Shown here one piece after another: positions 36,584-45,651 of a stretch of 57,633 nt of DNA. Within the stretch, counting starts at the first letter, position 1. The number at the start of each line of letters is the position of its first letter. The notes under the pieces were generated by a model. It made no database searches, was not told the origin of the DNA, and worked only from the letters and a program-made list of their open reading frames with translations. The translations under genes and the position numbers were made by a program. Source of the stretch: Bradyrhizobium tropiciagri (lineage in GTDB: Bacteria; Pseudomonadota; Alphaproteobacteria; Rhizobiales; Xanthobacteraceae); NCBI RefSeq assembly GCF_018130505.1, contig NZ_JAFCKH010000019.1, forward strand, positions 1 to 57,633. The letters run 5' to 3'.

Positions 36584-37378
36584 ATGCTCTACTCCGCCCT
36601 CATCAATGTCATGGTCAAGGCCGCGCGGCGCGCCGGCCGCAGCCTCAAGCGCGACCTCGGCGAGATCGAGCATCTCCAGGTCTCGCTGAAGGGACCGGCG
36701 AATTTCGTCTCGCTCGCCGACAAGCGCGCCGAAGAGATGCTCTACACCGACCTCGAGAAGGCCCGGCCGGGCTACGGCTTCCACGGCGAGGAAGGCGGCA
36801 AGCGCGAAGGCTCCGACAAGAGCCACACCTGGATCGTCGACCCGCTCGACGGCACCACCAACTTCCTGCACGGCATCCCGCAATTCGCGATCTCGATCGG
36901 CTTGGCGCGCGAGGGCACGGTGATCGCGGGCGTGATCTACAATCCCGCCAATGACGAGCTCTACATCGCCGAGCGCGGCAAGGGCGCGTTCCTCAACGAC
37001 CAGCGGCTGCGCGTCGCCGGCCGCCGCCAGCTCGACGAATGCGTGATCGCCTGTGGCCTGCCGCATATCGGCCGCGGCAATCACCAGTTGGCGCTGCAGG
37101 AGATGGCCACGCTGCAGACCAAGGTCGCGGGCTTCCGCCGCTTCGGCGCCGCCTCGCTCGATCTCGCCTTCGTCGCCGCCGGCCGGCTCGACGGCTATTG
37201 GGAGCGCAACCTGCAACCCTGGGACATCGCGGCCGGCCAGATCATGGTGCGCGAGGCCGGCGGCACCGTCTCCGGCATCCAGGGCAATGACGACCCGCTG
37301 CAGACCGGCCACGTCGTCTGCGGCAACGAGTTCGTGCACGGCGAGCTGATCAAGATCCTGCGGCCGCTGGGGCAGTAG
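36584..37378 (+). CDS. Inositol monophosphatase family protein (SuhB-like)
   Basis: 264 residues, Mg/Li-sensitive sugar phosphatase fold. Metal site: GFHGEEGGKREG (Glu near 67), VDPLDGTTNFLHGIPQFAISI (near 85) and the C-terminal WDIAAGQIMVREAGG (near 210). Likely hydrolyses inositol 1-phosphate or related sugar phosphates in the cytosol; SuhB members also bind RNA polymerase/NusA. 63 bp after a family B repeat; no operon partner downstream. Confidence 0.93.
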   Translation: MLYSALINVMVKAARRAGRSLKRDLGEIEHLQVSLKGPANFVSLADKRAEEMLYTDLEKARPGYGFHGEEGGKREGSDKSHTWIVDPLDGTTNFLHGIPQFAISIGLAREGTVIAGVIYNPANDELYIAERGKGAFLNDQRLRVAGRRQLDECVIACGLPHIGRGNHQLALQEMATLQTKVAGFRRFGAASLDLAFVAAGRLDGYWERNLQPWDIAAGQIMVREAGGTVSGIQGNDDPLQTGHVVCGNEFVHGELIKILRPLGQ

Positions 37379-37401
37379 CGCAACGGCTCGATCTGCCGCG
37401 G

Positions 37402-37858
37402 CTAGGCGGCGTCATCGTCAGGCTCGCCATCGTCGGGTTGCGTATCGCGAAATTCGCCGGCCACGGTCAGGCCTTCGATGGCCGTGGCACCCCTCACCTT
37501 GATCACCCGGCGAAGCGGGGCCGAACTCTCGGTTCGCAACGCTTCCATCAAGTTTTCCGAATGGAAATCCCAGCTCGATGGAATAGCCGATGTGGTCGAA
37601 ACTTGCCGCAAGCCGCAGTCGCGCATCGTCGCCGCGCTTGCGCGGGCCAGACCAGAAGACGGAGTTCAATCCGCCTTCGTCGGCGATCGTACGGGTGATC
37701 CGGCCGGTCGCCGCGTCGCGCAGCAATGACAGGGATTTGTAGAGATTGGATTTGCCCACCCCATTTTCGCCGACGAATACGGACAGGGGTTGAATTGGCA
37801 TCGAGAGCCGCCGAATGGAGCGATAGTTCGAAATCGCGATGTCGGTCGGGCGCATCAC
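37402..37858 (-). pseudogene. Decayed RecF/SMC-like AAA ATPase fragment
   Basis: The ATG at 37858 opens a convincing N-terminus: DIAISNYRSIRRL and Walker A FVGENGVGKSNLYKSL, then LGFPFGKLDGSVANREFG. After about residue 105 the frame loses family character, while the neighbouring frame on the same strand (about 37402-37560) reads ENLMEALRTESSAPLRRVIKVRGA, the expected continuation, so a frameshift is likely near 37560. The family (AAA_15/AAA_21 type) normally has about 400 residues; the rest, including Walker B, is missing. Remnant of a lost gene. Confidence 0.7.
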
Positions 37859-37972
37859 ATGCTCTCAGTCCGCGGGTTGCCTGCACGCCCCCCGTTCAAT
37901 CCAGAGATGCAATCTGGATTGCTCAACCGGCGAAAGCAAGCCGGTCCTGATTCAATCCAGACCGGCCCAGTC

Positions 37973-40900
37973 TTAGTGCGCTTCCTTGGCCGGCGCGGGC
38001 GGGCCATGCGCTTCGACCGTCTCCGCGACCTTCTCTCGGTCGCCGCCCAGCACGCGCTGGACGCTGACGAAGAACACCGGGACGAGCAGCAGAGCGAGGA
38101 TCACGACGGCGATCATGCCGCCCATCACTGAGGTGCCGAGCGCCTGCTGGCTGGCGCCGCCGGCGCCGGTCGCGATCGCCATCGGCAGCACGCCGCAGAC
38201 GAAGGCAAGACCGGTCATCAGGATCGGGCGGAAACGCAGACTGCACGCCTCGATCGTCGCCTCGACGAGCGGCTTGCCCTGCGCGCGCAGATCCTTGGCG
38301 AACTCGATGATCAGGATCGCGTCCTTGGCGGCGAGACCGATGATGGTGATCAGGCCGACGGTGAAATAGACGTCGTTGGACAGGCCGCGCATCGTCGCCG
38401 CCACCACGGCGCCGAGAATGCCGAGCGGAATCGTCAGCAGCACCGCGAGCGGGATGGTCCAGCTCTCATAAAGCGCGGCGAGCAGCAGGAACACCACCAG
38501 CACCGAGAGCGCCAGCAGGAACGGCGCCTGCGAGCCCGACAGCTTCTCCTGCAGCGACTGGCCGGTCCACTCATAGCCGAAGCCGCGCGGCAGCTTGTCG
38601 GCGAGCCGCTCCATCTCGGCGATCGCGTCGCCCGAGGTGAAGCCGGGCCGCGCCTCGCCGGAGATGCGCACCGCCGGATAGTAGTTGAAGCCGGCAATCT
38701 GCGTCGGCCCCTTGGTCCACTCGACGGTGGCGAAGGCCGAGAATGGCACCAGCTGGCCGCGGCTGTTCTTGACATTGTAATTGAGGATGTCATCCGCGTT
38801 CATGCGGCTGGTCTTGTCGGCCTGCACGATGACGCGCTGCATGCGCCCGCGGTTCGGGAAGTCGTTGATGTAGTTCGAACCGAGATTGGTCGAGATCGTG
38901 TTGTTGATGTCCTCGAAAGTGACGCCGAACGCGCCCGCCTTCTCGCGATCGATCACCAGATTGACCTGCGGCGCCGGCGGCAGGCCTTCGACATAGACCT
39001 TCTGCAGCACCGGGCTGGCGTTGGCTTCGGTCACCAGACGATCGGATGCGGCGATCAGCGCCGCATAGCCCTTCTGGCCGCGGTCCTGCAGGCGGAACGA
39101 GAAGCCGGAGGAGTTGCCGAGGTTGTCGATCGGCGGCGGCTGCAGCGCCGAGATCCTGGCGTCGCGGATCGACGACAGGTCGCGGTTGATGTCGGCGACG
39201 ATCGCGGCCGCGGAATCCTTCGGGCCGCGCTCCGACCAGTCCTTCAACGTGATGAAGGCCTGCGCGGTGTTCATGCCCTGGCCGAGGAAGCTGAAGCCGG
39301 TGAGGAACGTCACGTTCTCGATGCCGGCGCGCTCGAGCAGGTACTTCTCGACCTTCTCGACCGCCGCCTCGGTACGCGCATACGACGATTCGGACGGCGT
39401 CTGCACGTCGGTGGTGATGAAGCCCTGGTCGTCGACCGGGAGGAAGCCGCCGGGCAGCCGCACGAAGCCCCAGCCCACGGCGATGAACAGCACGGCGTAG
39501 ATCGCCATCAGCCGGCCGGTGCGCTTCAGCCCGCCCTGCACGGTGCGCGTATAGCCGTCGCGGCTCTTGTCGAGCACGCGGTTGAACCAGCCGAACACGC
39601 CCTTGCGGGCATGGCCGTGGCCCTTCTGCACCGGCTTGAGCAGCGTCGCGCACAGCGCCGGCGTCAGCGACAGCGCCAGCAGCGCCGAGAACGCGATCGC
39701 CGCAACCATGGTGACCGAGAACTGGCGGTAGATGATGCCGACCGAGCCGGGGAAGAACGCCATCGGCACGAACACCGCCATCAGCACCAGCGTGATGCCG
39801 ATGATCGCGCCGGTGATCTGCGACATCGCCTTCTTGGTCGCTTCCTTCGGCGGCAGGCCTTCTTCGGCCATGATGCGCTCGACGTTCTCGACCACGACGA
39901 TGGCGTCGTCGACCAGGATGCCGACTGCCAGTACCATGCCGAACATGGTCAGCATGTTGATCGAGAAGCCCACGATCATCAGCGTTGCGCAGGCGCCGAG
40001 CAGCGCCACCGGAACCACGATGGTCGGAATGATGGTGTAGCGGATGTTCTGCAGGAACAGGAACATCACGACGAACACCAGCACTACGGCCTCGACCAGC
40101 GTCATCAGGACCTTCTCGATCGAGGCCTTCACGACGGGCGTGATGTTGTAGGGGATCTCGTAACTGATATTGGCCGGGAAGAAGCGCGACAGCTCCTTCA
40201 TCTTGGCCTCGACCGCGCTCGCGGTCGCCAGCGCGTTGCCCTTCGGCGACAGCAGCACCGACAGACCGGCAGTCGGCTTGCCGTCGAGGCGGGTGTTGAA
40301 CTGGTAGCTGAGACCGCCGACCTCGATCCGCGCGACGTCGCGCAACCGCACGGTCGAACCGTCGGCATTGGCGCGCAGGATGATCGCGCCGAACTCGTCG
40401 GGCGAGGAGAGCTGGCCCTTGACCAGCACCTGCGCGGAGATCTTCTGGCTGTCGGTGCTCGGCTCGGCGCCGATGCTTCCCGAGGCGACCTGGGCGTTCT
40501 GCGCCGTGATCGCCTTGTTGACGTCGTCGGCGGACAGGCCGAAGCCGACCAGCTTGGCCGGATCGATCCAAATGCGCAGTGAGCGCTCGGTCGAATACAG
40601 CGTGGCGCGGCCAACGCCGGGGATGCGGCGGACCTCGCCCAGCACGTTGCGGATCATGAAGTCGCCGAGGCCGACTTCGTCCAGGCTGCCGTCGGTCGAA
40701 TTCAGCGTGATGATCTGCAGCACGGCCGAGGAGGCTTCCTCGACCAGGATGCCCTGCTGGATCACGGCGCGCGGCAGCCGCGCCTCGACGCGCTTGAGGC
40801 GGTTCTGCACTTCGACCGAGGCCTGGCTGGTGTCGGTGCCGGGCTTGAAGTTGGCGATGATCTCGACCTGGCCGAGCGAGTCGGAGGTCGATTCGAAGTT

Positions 40901-41128
40901 CAGGATGTTGGCGGCGCCGTTGAGCTCCTCCTCGATCAGCCGCGTCACGCTGTTGTAGAGGTTCTCCGGCGAGGCGCCGGGATAGCTGGTCGAGATCGAG
41001 ATCGAGGGCGGCGCGATGATCGGATATTGCGCGACCGCGAGCAGCGGGATCGAGATCGCACCGACCAGACAGATGAACAGCGCGACGACCCAGGCGAAGA
41101 TCGGCCTGTCGATGAAGAAGTTAGGCAT
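37973..41128 (-). CDS. RND multidrug efflux permease (HAE1/AcrB-MexF type)
   Basis: 1051 residues, inner-membrane proton antiporter with 12 transmembrane helices and two large periplasmic loops. Start PNFFIDRPIFAWVVALFICLVGAISI; TM4 proton relay in GMVLAVGILVDDAIVVVENVER (paired Asp near 405); porter-domain PGAS and QGMNTAQAFITLKDW; FPGSVGIIYRQFSVT; C-terminal GLITIIGLAAKDAILIIEFAKD with the relay Lys near 940. Belongs to the HAE1 drug family rather than metal (CusA) or nodulation types. Follows the adaptor gene with 6 bp between; no outer-membrane channel gene follows. Confidence 0.95.
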   Translation of the reverse strand: MPNFFIDRPIFAWVVALFICLVGAISIPLLAVAQYPIIAPPSISISTSYPGASPENLYNSVTRLIEEELNGAANILNFESTSDSLGQVEIIANFKPGTDTSQASVEVQNRLKRVEARLPRAVIQQGILVEEASSAVLQIITLNSTDGSLDEVGLGDFMIRNVLGEVRRIPGVGRATLYSTERSLRIWIDPAKLVGFGLSADDVNKAITAQNAQVASGSIGAEPSTDSQKISAQVLVKGQLSSPDEFGAIILRANADGSTVRLRDVARIEVGGLSYQFNTRLDGKPTAGLSVLLSPKGNALATASAVEAKMKELSRFFPANISYEIPYNITPVVKASIEKVLMTLVEAVVLVFVVMFLFLQNIRYTIIPTIVVPVALLGACATLMIVGFSINMLTMFGMVLAVGILVDDAIVVVENVERIMAEEGLPPKEATKKAMSQITGAIIGITLVLMAVFVPMAFFPGSVGIIYRQFSVTMVAAIAFSALLALSLTPALCATLLKPVQKGHGHARKGVFGWFNRVLDKSRDGYTRTVQGGLKRTGRLMAIYAVLFIAVGWGFVRLPGGFLPVDDQGFITTDVQTPSESSYARTEAAVEKVEKYLLERAGIENVTFLTGFSFLGQGMNTAQAFITLKDWSERGPKDSAAAIVADINRDLSSIRDARISALQPPPIDNLGNSSGFSFRLQDRGQKGYAALIAASDRLVTEANASPVLQKVYVEGLPPAPQVNLVIDREKAGAFGVTFEDINNTISTNLGSNYINDFPNRGRMQRVIVQADKTSRMNADDILNYNVKNSRGQLVPFSAFATVEWTKGPTQIAGFNYYPAVRISGEARPGFTSGDAIAEMERLADKLPRGFGYEWTGQSLQEKLSGSQAPFLLALSVLVVFLLLAALYESWTIPLAVLLTIPLGILGAVVAATMRGLSNDVYFTVGLITIIGLAAKDAILIIEFAKDLRAQGKPLVEATIEACSLRFRPILMTGLAFVCGVLPMAIATGAGGASQQALGTSVMGGMIAVVILALLLVPVFFVSVQRVLGGDREKVAETVEAHGPPAPAKEAH

Positions 41129-41134
41129 GGTAGA

Positions 41135-42343
41135 TCACCGCACCGCGTGCGCGGCTTGCTGCGTGTCCGTGGGTGCTGCAGCGGCGTCGATTTCGCGCCA
41201 GGCCTGCGGCCGGACCTTGTCGCCGGCAGCGAATTTCTGGAAGCCCTCGACGACGACCTTGTCGCCGGCCTTCAGGCCCTCGGTGATGAACCAGTAGCCG
41301 CCCTGCAGCGAGCCGGTGCGCACCGGCTGGACCGCGACGTGATTGTCGGCCTTGACGACGAACACCTCGCTGCCGCCGCCGCCATTGCGCTGGATCGCTT
41401 GCTGCGGCACGGCGATGGCGTCGCTGTCGATGCCCTGCTCGATCAGCACGCGGACATACATGCCCGGCAGCAGGATGCGGTTCGGGTTCGGGAACTCGCC
41501 GCGCAACGTCACCTGCCCGGTATAGGCGTCGACCTTGGCGTCGGAGAACAACAGCTTGCCCGGCACCGGATAAATCGCGCCGTCATCGAGCACGAGGCGG
41601 ACCTTCATCGCGTCGGACGCGATGCGTTCGAGGTCGCCGTTCTCGAAGGCGCGGCGCAGCTGGTTCAGCTCGGTGACCGACTGCTGGAAGTCGGCATAGA
41701 TCGGGTCGAGCTGCTGGATGGTCGCAAGGCTGGATGCATCGTTCTGCACGACCAGCGCGCCTTCCGAGACCAGCGCAGCACCGATGGTGCCGTCGATCGG
41801 CGCGCGGATGGTGGCGTAGTCGAGGTTGAGCTTGGCACGTGCGACCTCGGCCTCACGGCCCTGAACGTCGGCGTCGGCCTGCTTCAGCGTCGCGATCGCC
41901 TTCTCGTTCTCGGCCTCCGGCGCGGCGCGCTGGTGGGTCAGGCTGGCGACGCGGCGGGCCTGCAGCGAGGCCTGCTCCTGCACCGCCTTGGCGCGCGACA
42001 GCGCAGCCTCGGCCGATTGCAGGTCGACTTCGAACGGGCGCGGGTCGATCTGGTAAAGCGGATCGCCGACCTTCACCTCGCTGCCCTGGTGGAACATGCG
42101 GTTGACGATGATGCCGGAGACGCGCGGACGCACCTCGGACACCCGGGTCGGCGCGATACGGCCCGGCAATTCGCGCACCATCGCGCGCGACTGCGGTTTC
42201 ACGGTAACAATGCTGACGTCCGGCTCGGGTGCTGCTTGTACGGCGGCGGTTGCGGTATTCGGCTCATCGCAGCCGGCAAGCGTGGGCGCGATGGCGAGCA
42301 GCATCAACGCAATGCATGCCGATTGCGCGCGAAGTCCAGACAT
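41135..42343 (-). CDS. RND efflux periplasmic adaptor, lipoprotein
   Basis: 402 residues. N-terminal lipoprotein signal with lipobox LAGC (cysteine near 25), so anchored to the inner membrane by lipid. Then membrane-fusion regions: LPGRIAPTRVSEVRPRVSGII and a lipoyl half, a helical hairpin (about 95-165, AEAALSRAKAVQEQASLQARR), second lipoyl half VRAKLNLDYATIRAPIDG-like (here AKLNLDYATIRAPIDGTIG), beta-barrel and the C-terminal AVPQQAIQRNGGG. Couples the AcrB-like permease to an outer-membrane channel encoded elsewhere. Confidence 0.94.
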   Translation of the reverse strand: MSGLRAQSACIALMLLAIAPTLAGCDEPNTATAAVQAAPEPDVSIVTVKPQSRAMVRELPGRIAPTRVSEVRPRVSGIIVNRMFHQGSEVKVGDPLYQIDPRPFEVDLQSAEAALSRAKAVQEQASLQARRVASLTHQRAAPEAENEKAIATLKQADADVQGREAEVARAKLNLDYATIRAPIDGTIGAALVSEGALVVQNDASSLATIQQLDPIYADFQQSVTELNQLRRAFENGDLERIASDAMKVRLVLDDGAIYPVPGKLLFSDAKVDAYTGQVTLRGEFPNPNRILLPGMYVRVLIEQGIDSDAIAVPQQAIQRNGGGGSEVFVVKADNHVAVQPVRTGSLQGGYWFITEGLKAGDKVVVEGFQKFAAGDKVRPQAWREIDAAAAPTDTQQAAHAVR

Positions 42344-42878
42344 CGAGATTGCTGCCCCTGATCAGGTTTGAACAAACGAACAGCGGCATCACCACGACGC
42401 CGCACTGTTGGTGCCTCAAAAATAAAATCTCGTTGCTGCGACGCAATGCGTTTTTGGGCGGCTCAATGTCACACAAGTCTATCGCACTGAAGTTGCGGCA
42501 ACTTTTCAGGACTCACCGCATTGTGAGCGGGTTCCATCGCAGGCTATTGGACTAAGTTAAGCAATGCATGCGCGGAAAAGCGCGATTTGGACCGGCTCGA
42601 GGCCGAGGCCGGGCACTGCGCCCAGCGGGACCGAATCACCGCCGAGCCCGTTCATCACGTCCGGGCAGTGCGGCTCGGCGAAGCCGGCGGTGCCGGCTGA
42701 CGGATCGCCGCCTGCACGGTCGGCAAGGCCGGAATATCCTTGCACACGCGCGCCGAACAGACCGCTTCAACCAAAGGTTCTGTCGTTCAGACACAGGATT
42801 TTCCTTTCCTCACTTTCCTCCCTCAACCGCTGTGCCATATTGCCGGCAGATGCGGCCTTCGCGAACGGATGATCGGCA
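42344..42878. other. 535-bp divergent gap with palindrome, no gene recognised
   Basis: Control region between the efflux operon and the MotA-like gene. It holds AAGTTGC-G-GCAACTT (42490-42504), and a 62-codon minus-strand frame (42557-42745) with no family motif. No regulator gene for the pump is found here, where one is usual, so the region may be what remains after loss of a regulator. Confidence 0.5.
42490..42504. promoter_or_regulatory. Palindrome AAGTTGC-G-GCAACTT, possible operator
   Basis: Perfect 7+1+7 inverted repeat about 147 bp upstream of the efflux adaptor start, with flanking CTG/CAG extending the symmetry. Size fits a TetR- or MarR-type site for the efflux operon. Not near a known consensus. 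Confidence 0.35.
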
Positions 42879-43877
42879 ATGCCCCCTTCCCGCTCCGATA
42901 TGGAGATCGAACTGAGCAAATTGTCCTCGCCGCGGATCTTCCTGGTCCGGATGCTGGTCTTCCTGGTGCTCTGCGGCCTGATCGGGGTGGTGCTCTACAA
43001 GCAGATCATCACCGCCTTCTTCGCCAATCCGGGGCTGAACGCCCTGATCGGCGCGGTGCTGCTGATCGGCATCATCCTGGCGTTCCGCCAGGTGATCCGG
43101 CTCTACCCGGAGGTCGCCTGGGTCAATAATTTCCGCGTCGCCGATCCCGGGCTTGCGATCGACCGCCGGCCGACGCTGCTCGCCCCGATGGCCGCGATCC
43201 TCGGCGGCGAGCGCAGCGGGCGGATGTCGATCTCGCAGCAGACCATGCGGCATCTGCTGGATTCGATCGCGACCCGCCTCGACGAGGCGCGCGACATCTC
43301 GCGCTACATGACCGGGCTGCTGGTGTTTCTCGGCCTGCTCGGCACCTTCTGGGGCTTGATCGAAACCGTCGGCTCGGTCGGCAAGGTGATCGACGGTCTG
43401 AAGGTCGGCGGCGATTCCGGGGCTCTGTTCGACACGCTGAAGGAGGGCCTCGCCGCCCCGCTCGGCGGCATGGGCATCTCGTTCTCGTCCTCACTGTTCG
43501 GCCTCGCCGGCTCGCTGATCCTCGGCTTCCTCGACCTGCAGTCGAGCCAGGCGCAGAACCGCTTCTACACCGACCTCGAGGACTGGCTCGCCACCACGGT
43601 GCGCGGCATTTCCGGCGAAGGCGTCGCTGCCGGCGGCGCCGAGCTGCAGGGCGCGATCGAGCGGCTGCGCGCCGCAGTCGAGGAAGGCGGCGGTGGCGGC
43701 GGCGCCCGCAGCACCACCGCGGCAATGGCCAATCTGGCCGAGGCGATCCAGGGCCTGGTGGCGCATATGCGCACCGAACAGCAGATGATCCGCGAATGGG
43801 CCGATGGCCAGGGTGAGCAGAACCGCGAGATCAAGCGCCTGCTCGAGCGGCTGGCGCGCCAGCCCGAGAAGAGCTGA
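42879..43877 (+). CDS. MotA/TolQ/ExbB-like inner-membrane channel protein
   Basis: 332 residues. Four membrane helices by hydropathy: about 24-43, 53-72, 141-160 (GLLVFLGLLGTFWGLIETVG) and 198-217 (SFSSSLFGLAGSLILGFLDL), the last two being the conserved proton-channel pair of the MotA/ExbB fold. The cytosolic C-terminus (220-332) holds a GGGGGG linker and a helical tail, longer than in TolQ. Partner of the next gene, 15 bp downstream. Differs from TolQ (about 230 residues) and from flagellar MotA (no flagellar context). Probably powers a peptidoglycan-linked motor of unknown task. Confidence 0.88.
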   Translation: MPPSRSDMEIELSKLSSPRIFLVRMLVFLVLCGLIGVVLYKQIITAFFANPGLNALIGAVLLIGIILAFRQVIRLYPEVAWVNNFRVADPGLAIDRRPTLLAPMAAILGGERSGRMSISQQTMRHLLDSIATRLDEARDISRYMTGLLVFLGLLGTFWGLIETVGSVGKVIDGLKVGGDSGALFDTLKEGLAAPLGGMGISFSSSLFGLAGSLILGFLDLQSSQAQNRFYTDLEDWLATTVRGISGEGVAAGGAELQGAIERLRAAVEEGGGGGGARSTTAAMANLAEAIQGLVAHMRTEQQMIREWADGQGEQNREIKRLLERLARQPEKS

Positions 43878-43892
43878 CAAGGAGGCCGCCTG

Positions 43893-44921
43893 ATGGCCCT
43901 CGCCCGTTCCCGCCGTGGTGAATCCGCCTTCAACTACTGGCCCGGCTTCGTCGACGCGTTGTCGACGCTGGTGCTGTCGATCGTGTTCCTGCTCTCGGTG
44001 TTCCTCGTGGTGCAGTTCTTCCTGTCGCAGGAAGTGACCGGCAAGGACAAGGCGCTGGAGCAGCTCAACGCCAAGATCGCGCAGCTCAACGACCTGCTGT
44101 CGCTGGAGAAGCTCGGCAAGCTCAGCCTCGACGACCAGCTGACGCAGCTGCGCGCCGGGCTCGCTTCCGCCGAGGGCGAGCGCGACCGCATGAAGGGGCT
44201 CTATGAAGGGCTTGCCGGTGCCGGCAGCGACGCGGAGGGCCGCGCCAACGAGCTGAACAAGGCGCTGGAATCCGAGAAGGGGGTCACGTCGCGCGCGCTG
44301 GCGCAGATCGAGGTGCTGAACCAGCAGATCAGCGCGCTGCGCCGCCAGCTCGCCGCACTGGAAGAGGCGCTCGACGCCTCCGAGAAGCGCGACAAGGAAT
44401 CGCAGGGGCGGATCGCCGATCTCGGCCAACGCCTCAACGTCGCGCTGGCGCAGCGGGTGCAGGAATTGTCGCGCTACCGCTCCGAATTCTTCGGCCGGCT
44501 GCGCGCCATCCTCGGCAACCGCCCGGATATCCGCATCGTCGGCGACCGCTTCGTGTTCCAGTCCGAGGTGTTCTTCGAGACCGGCCAGGCGACGCTGCTG
44601 CCCGAAGGCAAGACCGAGCTCGACACCGTGGCGAGCGCGCTGATCGACCTCGACAAGAAGATCCCGGCCGAGATCGCCTGGGTGCTGCGCGTCGACGGCC
44701 ACACCGACGTGCGGCCGATCAACAGCCCGCTGTTCAAGTCGAACTGGGAGCTGTCGTCGGCGCGCGCGATCTCGGTGGTGCAGTATCTGGTCTCGCTCGG
44801 CGTGCCGGCGCAGCGCCTTGTCGCCGCCGGCTTCGCCGAATTCCAGCCGCTCGACACCGCGCAGACCGAAGAGGCCTACAAGCGCAACCGCCGCATCGAG
44901 CTGAAGCTGACGGAACGCTAA
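43893..44921 (+). CDS. MotB/OmpA-like peptidoglycan-binding partner
   Basis: 342 residues: one membrane helix (about 20-45) beginning YWPGFVDALSTLVLSIVF, with an Asp at the MotB-like proton-binding position; a long coiled coil (about 50-190, many LNAKIAQLNDLL heptads); then an OmpA/MotB peptidoglycan-binding domain (about 210-342) with DGHTDVRPI, NWELSSARAISVVQYL and the end YKRNRRIELKLTER. Together with the upstream channel it forms a stator-like unit. The end is directly followed by the GNAT gene (TAA then GTG), so the three are one operon. Confidence 0.92.
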   Translation: MALARSRRGESAFNYWPGFVDALSTLVLSIVFLLSVFLVVQFFLSQEVTGKDKALEQLNAKIAQLNDLLSLEKLGKLSLDDQLTQLRAGLASAEGERDRMKGLYEGLAGAGSDAEGRANELNKALESEKGVTSRALAQIEVLNQQISALRRQLAALEEALDASEKRDKESQGRIADLGQRLNVALAQRVQELSRYRSEFFGRLRAILGNRPDIRIVGDRFVFQSEVFFETGQATLLPEGKTELDTVASALIDLDKKIPAEIAWVLRVDGHTDVRPINSPLFKSNWELSSARAISVVQYLVSLGVPAQRLVAAGFAEFQPLDTAQTEEAYKRNRRIELKLTER

Positions 44922-45371
44922 GTGGCCGGCGGCTTCCAGCTTCGCCCCTATCGCGCCGCGGATGAAGACGCCGCCATCGAGCTGTGGCGGATTACCTGGC
45001 AGCAAGCCTATCCGTCGATCGACTTCAACGCCCGTGTCGCATGGTGGCGCGAGCGCTGGCGGAGCGAGCTGGTGCCGCAGGCGGCGATCGTCGTTGCCGA
45101 GCAGGACGGTGCGCTGACTGGCTTCGTCACCATCGACAAGACGGGCTATCTCGACCAGCTCGTGGTCGGCCCCGCACATTGGGGCTCGCCGCTCGCGAGC
45201 GCATTGGTCGATGAGGCAAAGCGCCTGTCGCCCGACGGCGTCACGCTGCTGGTCAACAAGGACAATGCCCGCGCCATCCGCTTCTACGAACGCAACGGGT
45301 TTGTGCATGCCGGCGAGGACGTCAACCCGACCTCGGGACGCGCGGTGCTGAAGATGGCGTGGACGCCGTAG
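44922..45371 (+). CDS. GNAT-family acetyltransferase
   Basis: 149 residues, GCN5-related N-acetyltransferase. LRPYRAADEDAAIELWRITWQQAYP at the start, DQLVVGPAHWGSPLASALVDEAKRL as the acetyl-CoA binding region (normally (R/Q)xxGxG/A; here GPAHWGSPLA), and NKDNARAIRFYERNGFVHAGE near the end, the classic GNAT strand-helix. Substrate unknown. GTG start immediately after the OmpA-like gene stop. The altered CoA loop is a mild oddity. Confidence 0.85.
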   Translation: MAGGFQLRPYRAADEDAAIELWRITWQQAYPSIDFNARVAWWRERWRSELVPQAAIVVAEQDGALTGFVTIDKTGYLDQLVVGPAHWGSPLASALVDEAKRLSPDGVTLLVNKDNARAIRFYERNGFVHAGEDVNPTSGRAVLKMAWTP

Positions 45372-45421
45372 GCCTGTTGCACGGCTTGCAGCGCTTAGCA
45401 TCACTTGCCAAACAACGCGGT

Positions 45422-45524
45422 GTCATCGCCCGGCTTGACCGGGCGATCCAGTATTCCAGAGACAGCGGTTGTTTAGCCGATAGGCCGCGGCGTACTGGAT
45501 CGCCCGGTCGAGCCGGGCGATGAC
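45422..45524. repeat. Family C inverted repeat, full copy
   Basis: GTCATCGCCCGGCTTGACCG (left) and CGGTCGAGCCGGGCGATGAC (right), 103 bp, with TCCAGTA/TACTGGA inner arms. Non-coding; between the GNAT gene and the small secreted protein. Partial copy at 20202. Confidence 0.85.
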
Positions 45525-45651
45525 GCCAGTGTGTAGTGACATAGCGGGTTGTCGCGGGAACGGGACCGGTGCTGCCGACGTTGATGCGTGTTGCACAAGT
45601 CATCGCGGATCCTGCTTCCGCCGAGCTGTGCGCTCAAATCCGGACACGCGA

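Noticed and set aside
42557-42745. 62-codon minus-strand frame in the gap before the MotA-like gene
   Set aside because: No ribosome site, no domain motif and composition typical of chance frames in GC-rich DNA.
42879-44921. A Zorya anti-phage system or tolQ/tolR
   Set aside because: No ZorC/ZorD or ZorE genes follow, and the channel tail is shorter than ZorA. The partner has a full OmpA domain and long coiled coil unlike TolR, and the channel is longer than TolQ.
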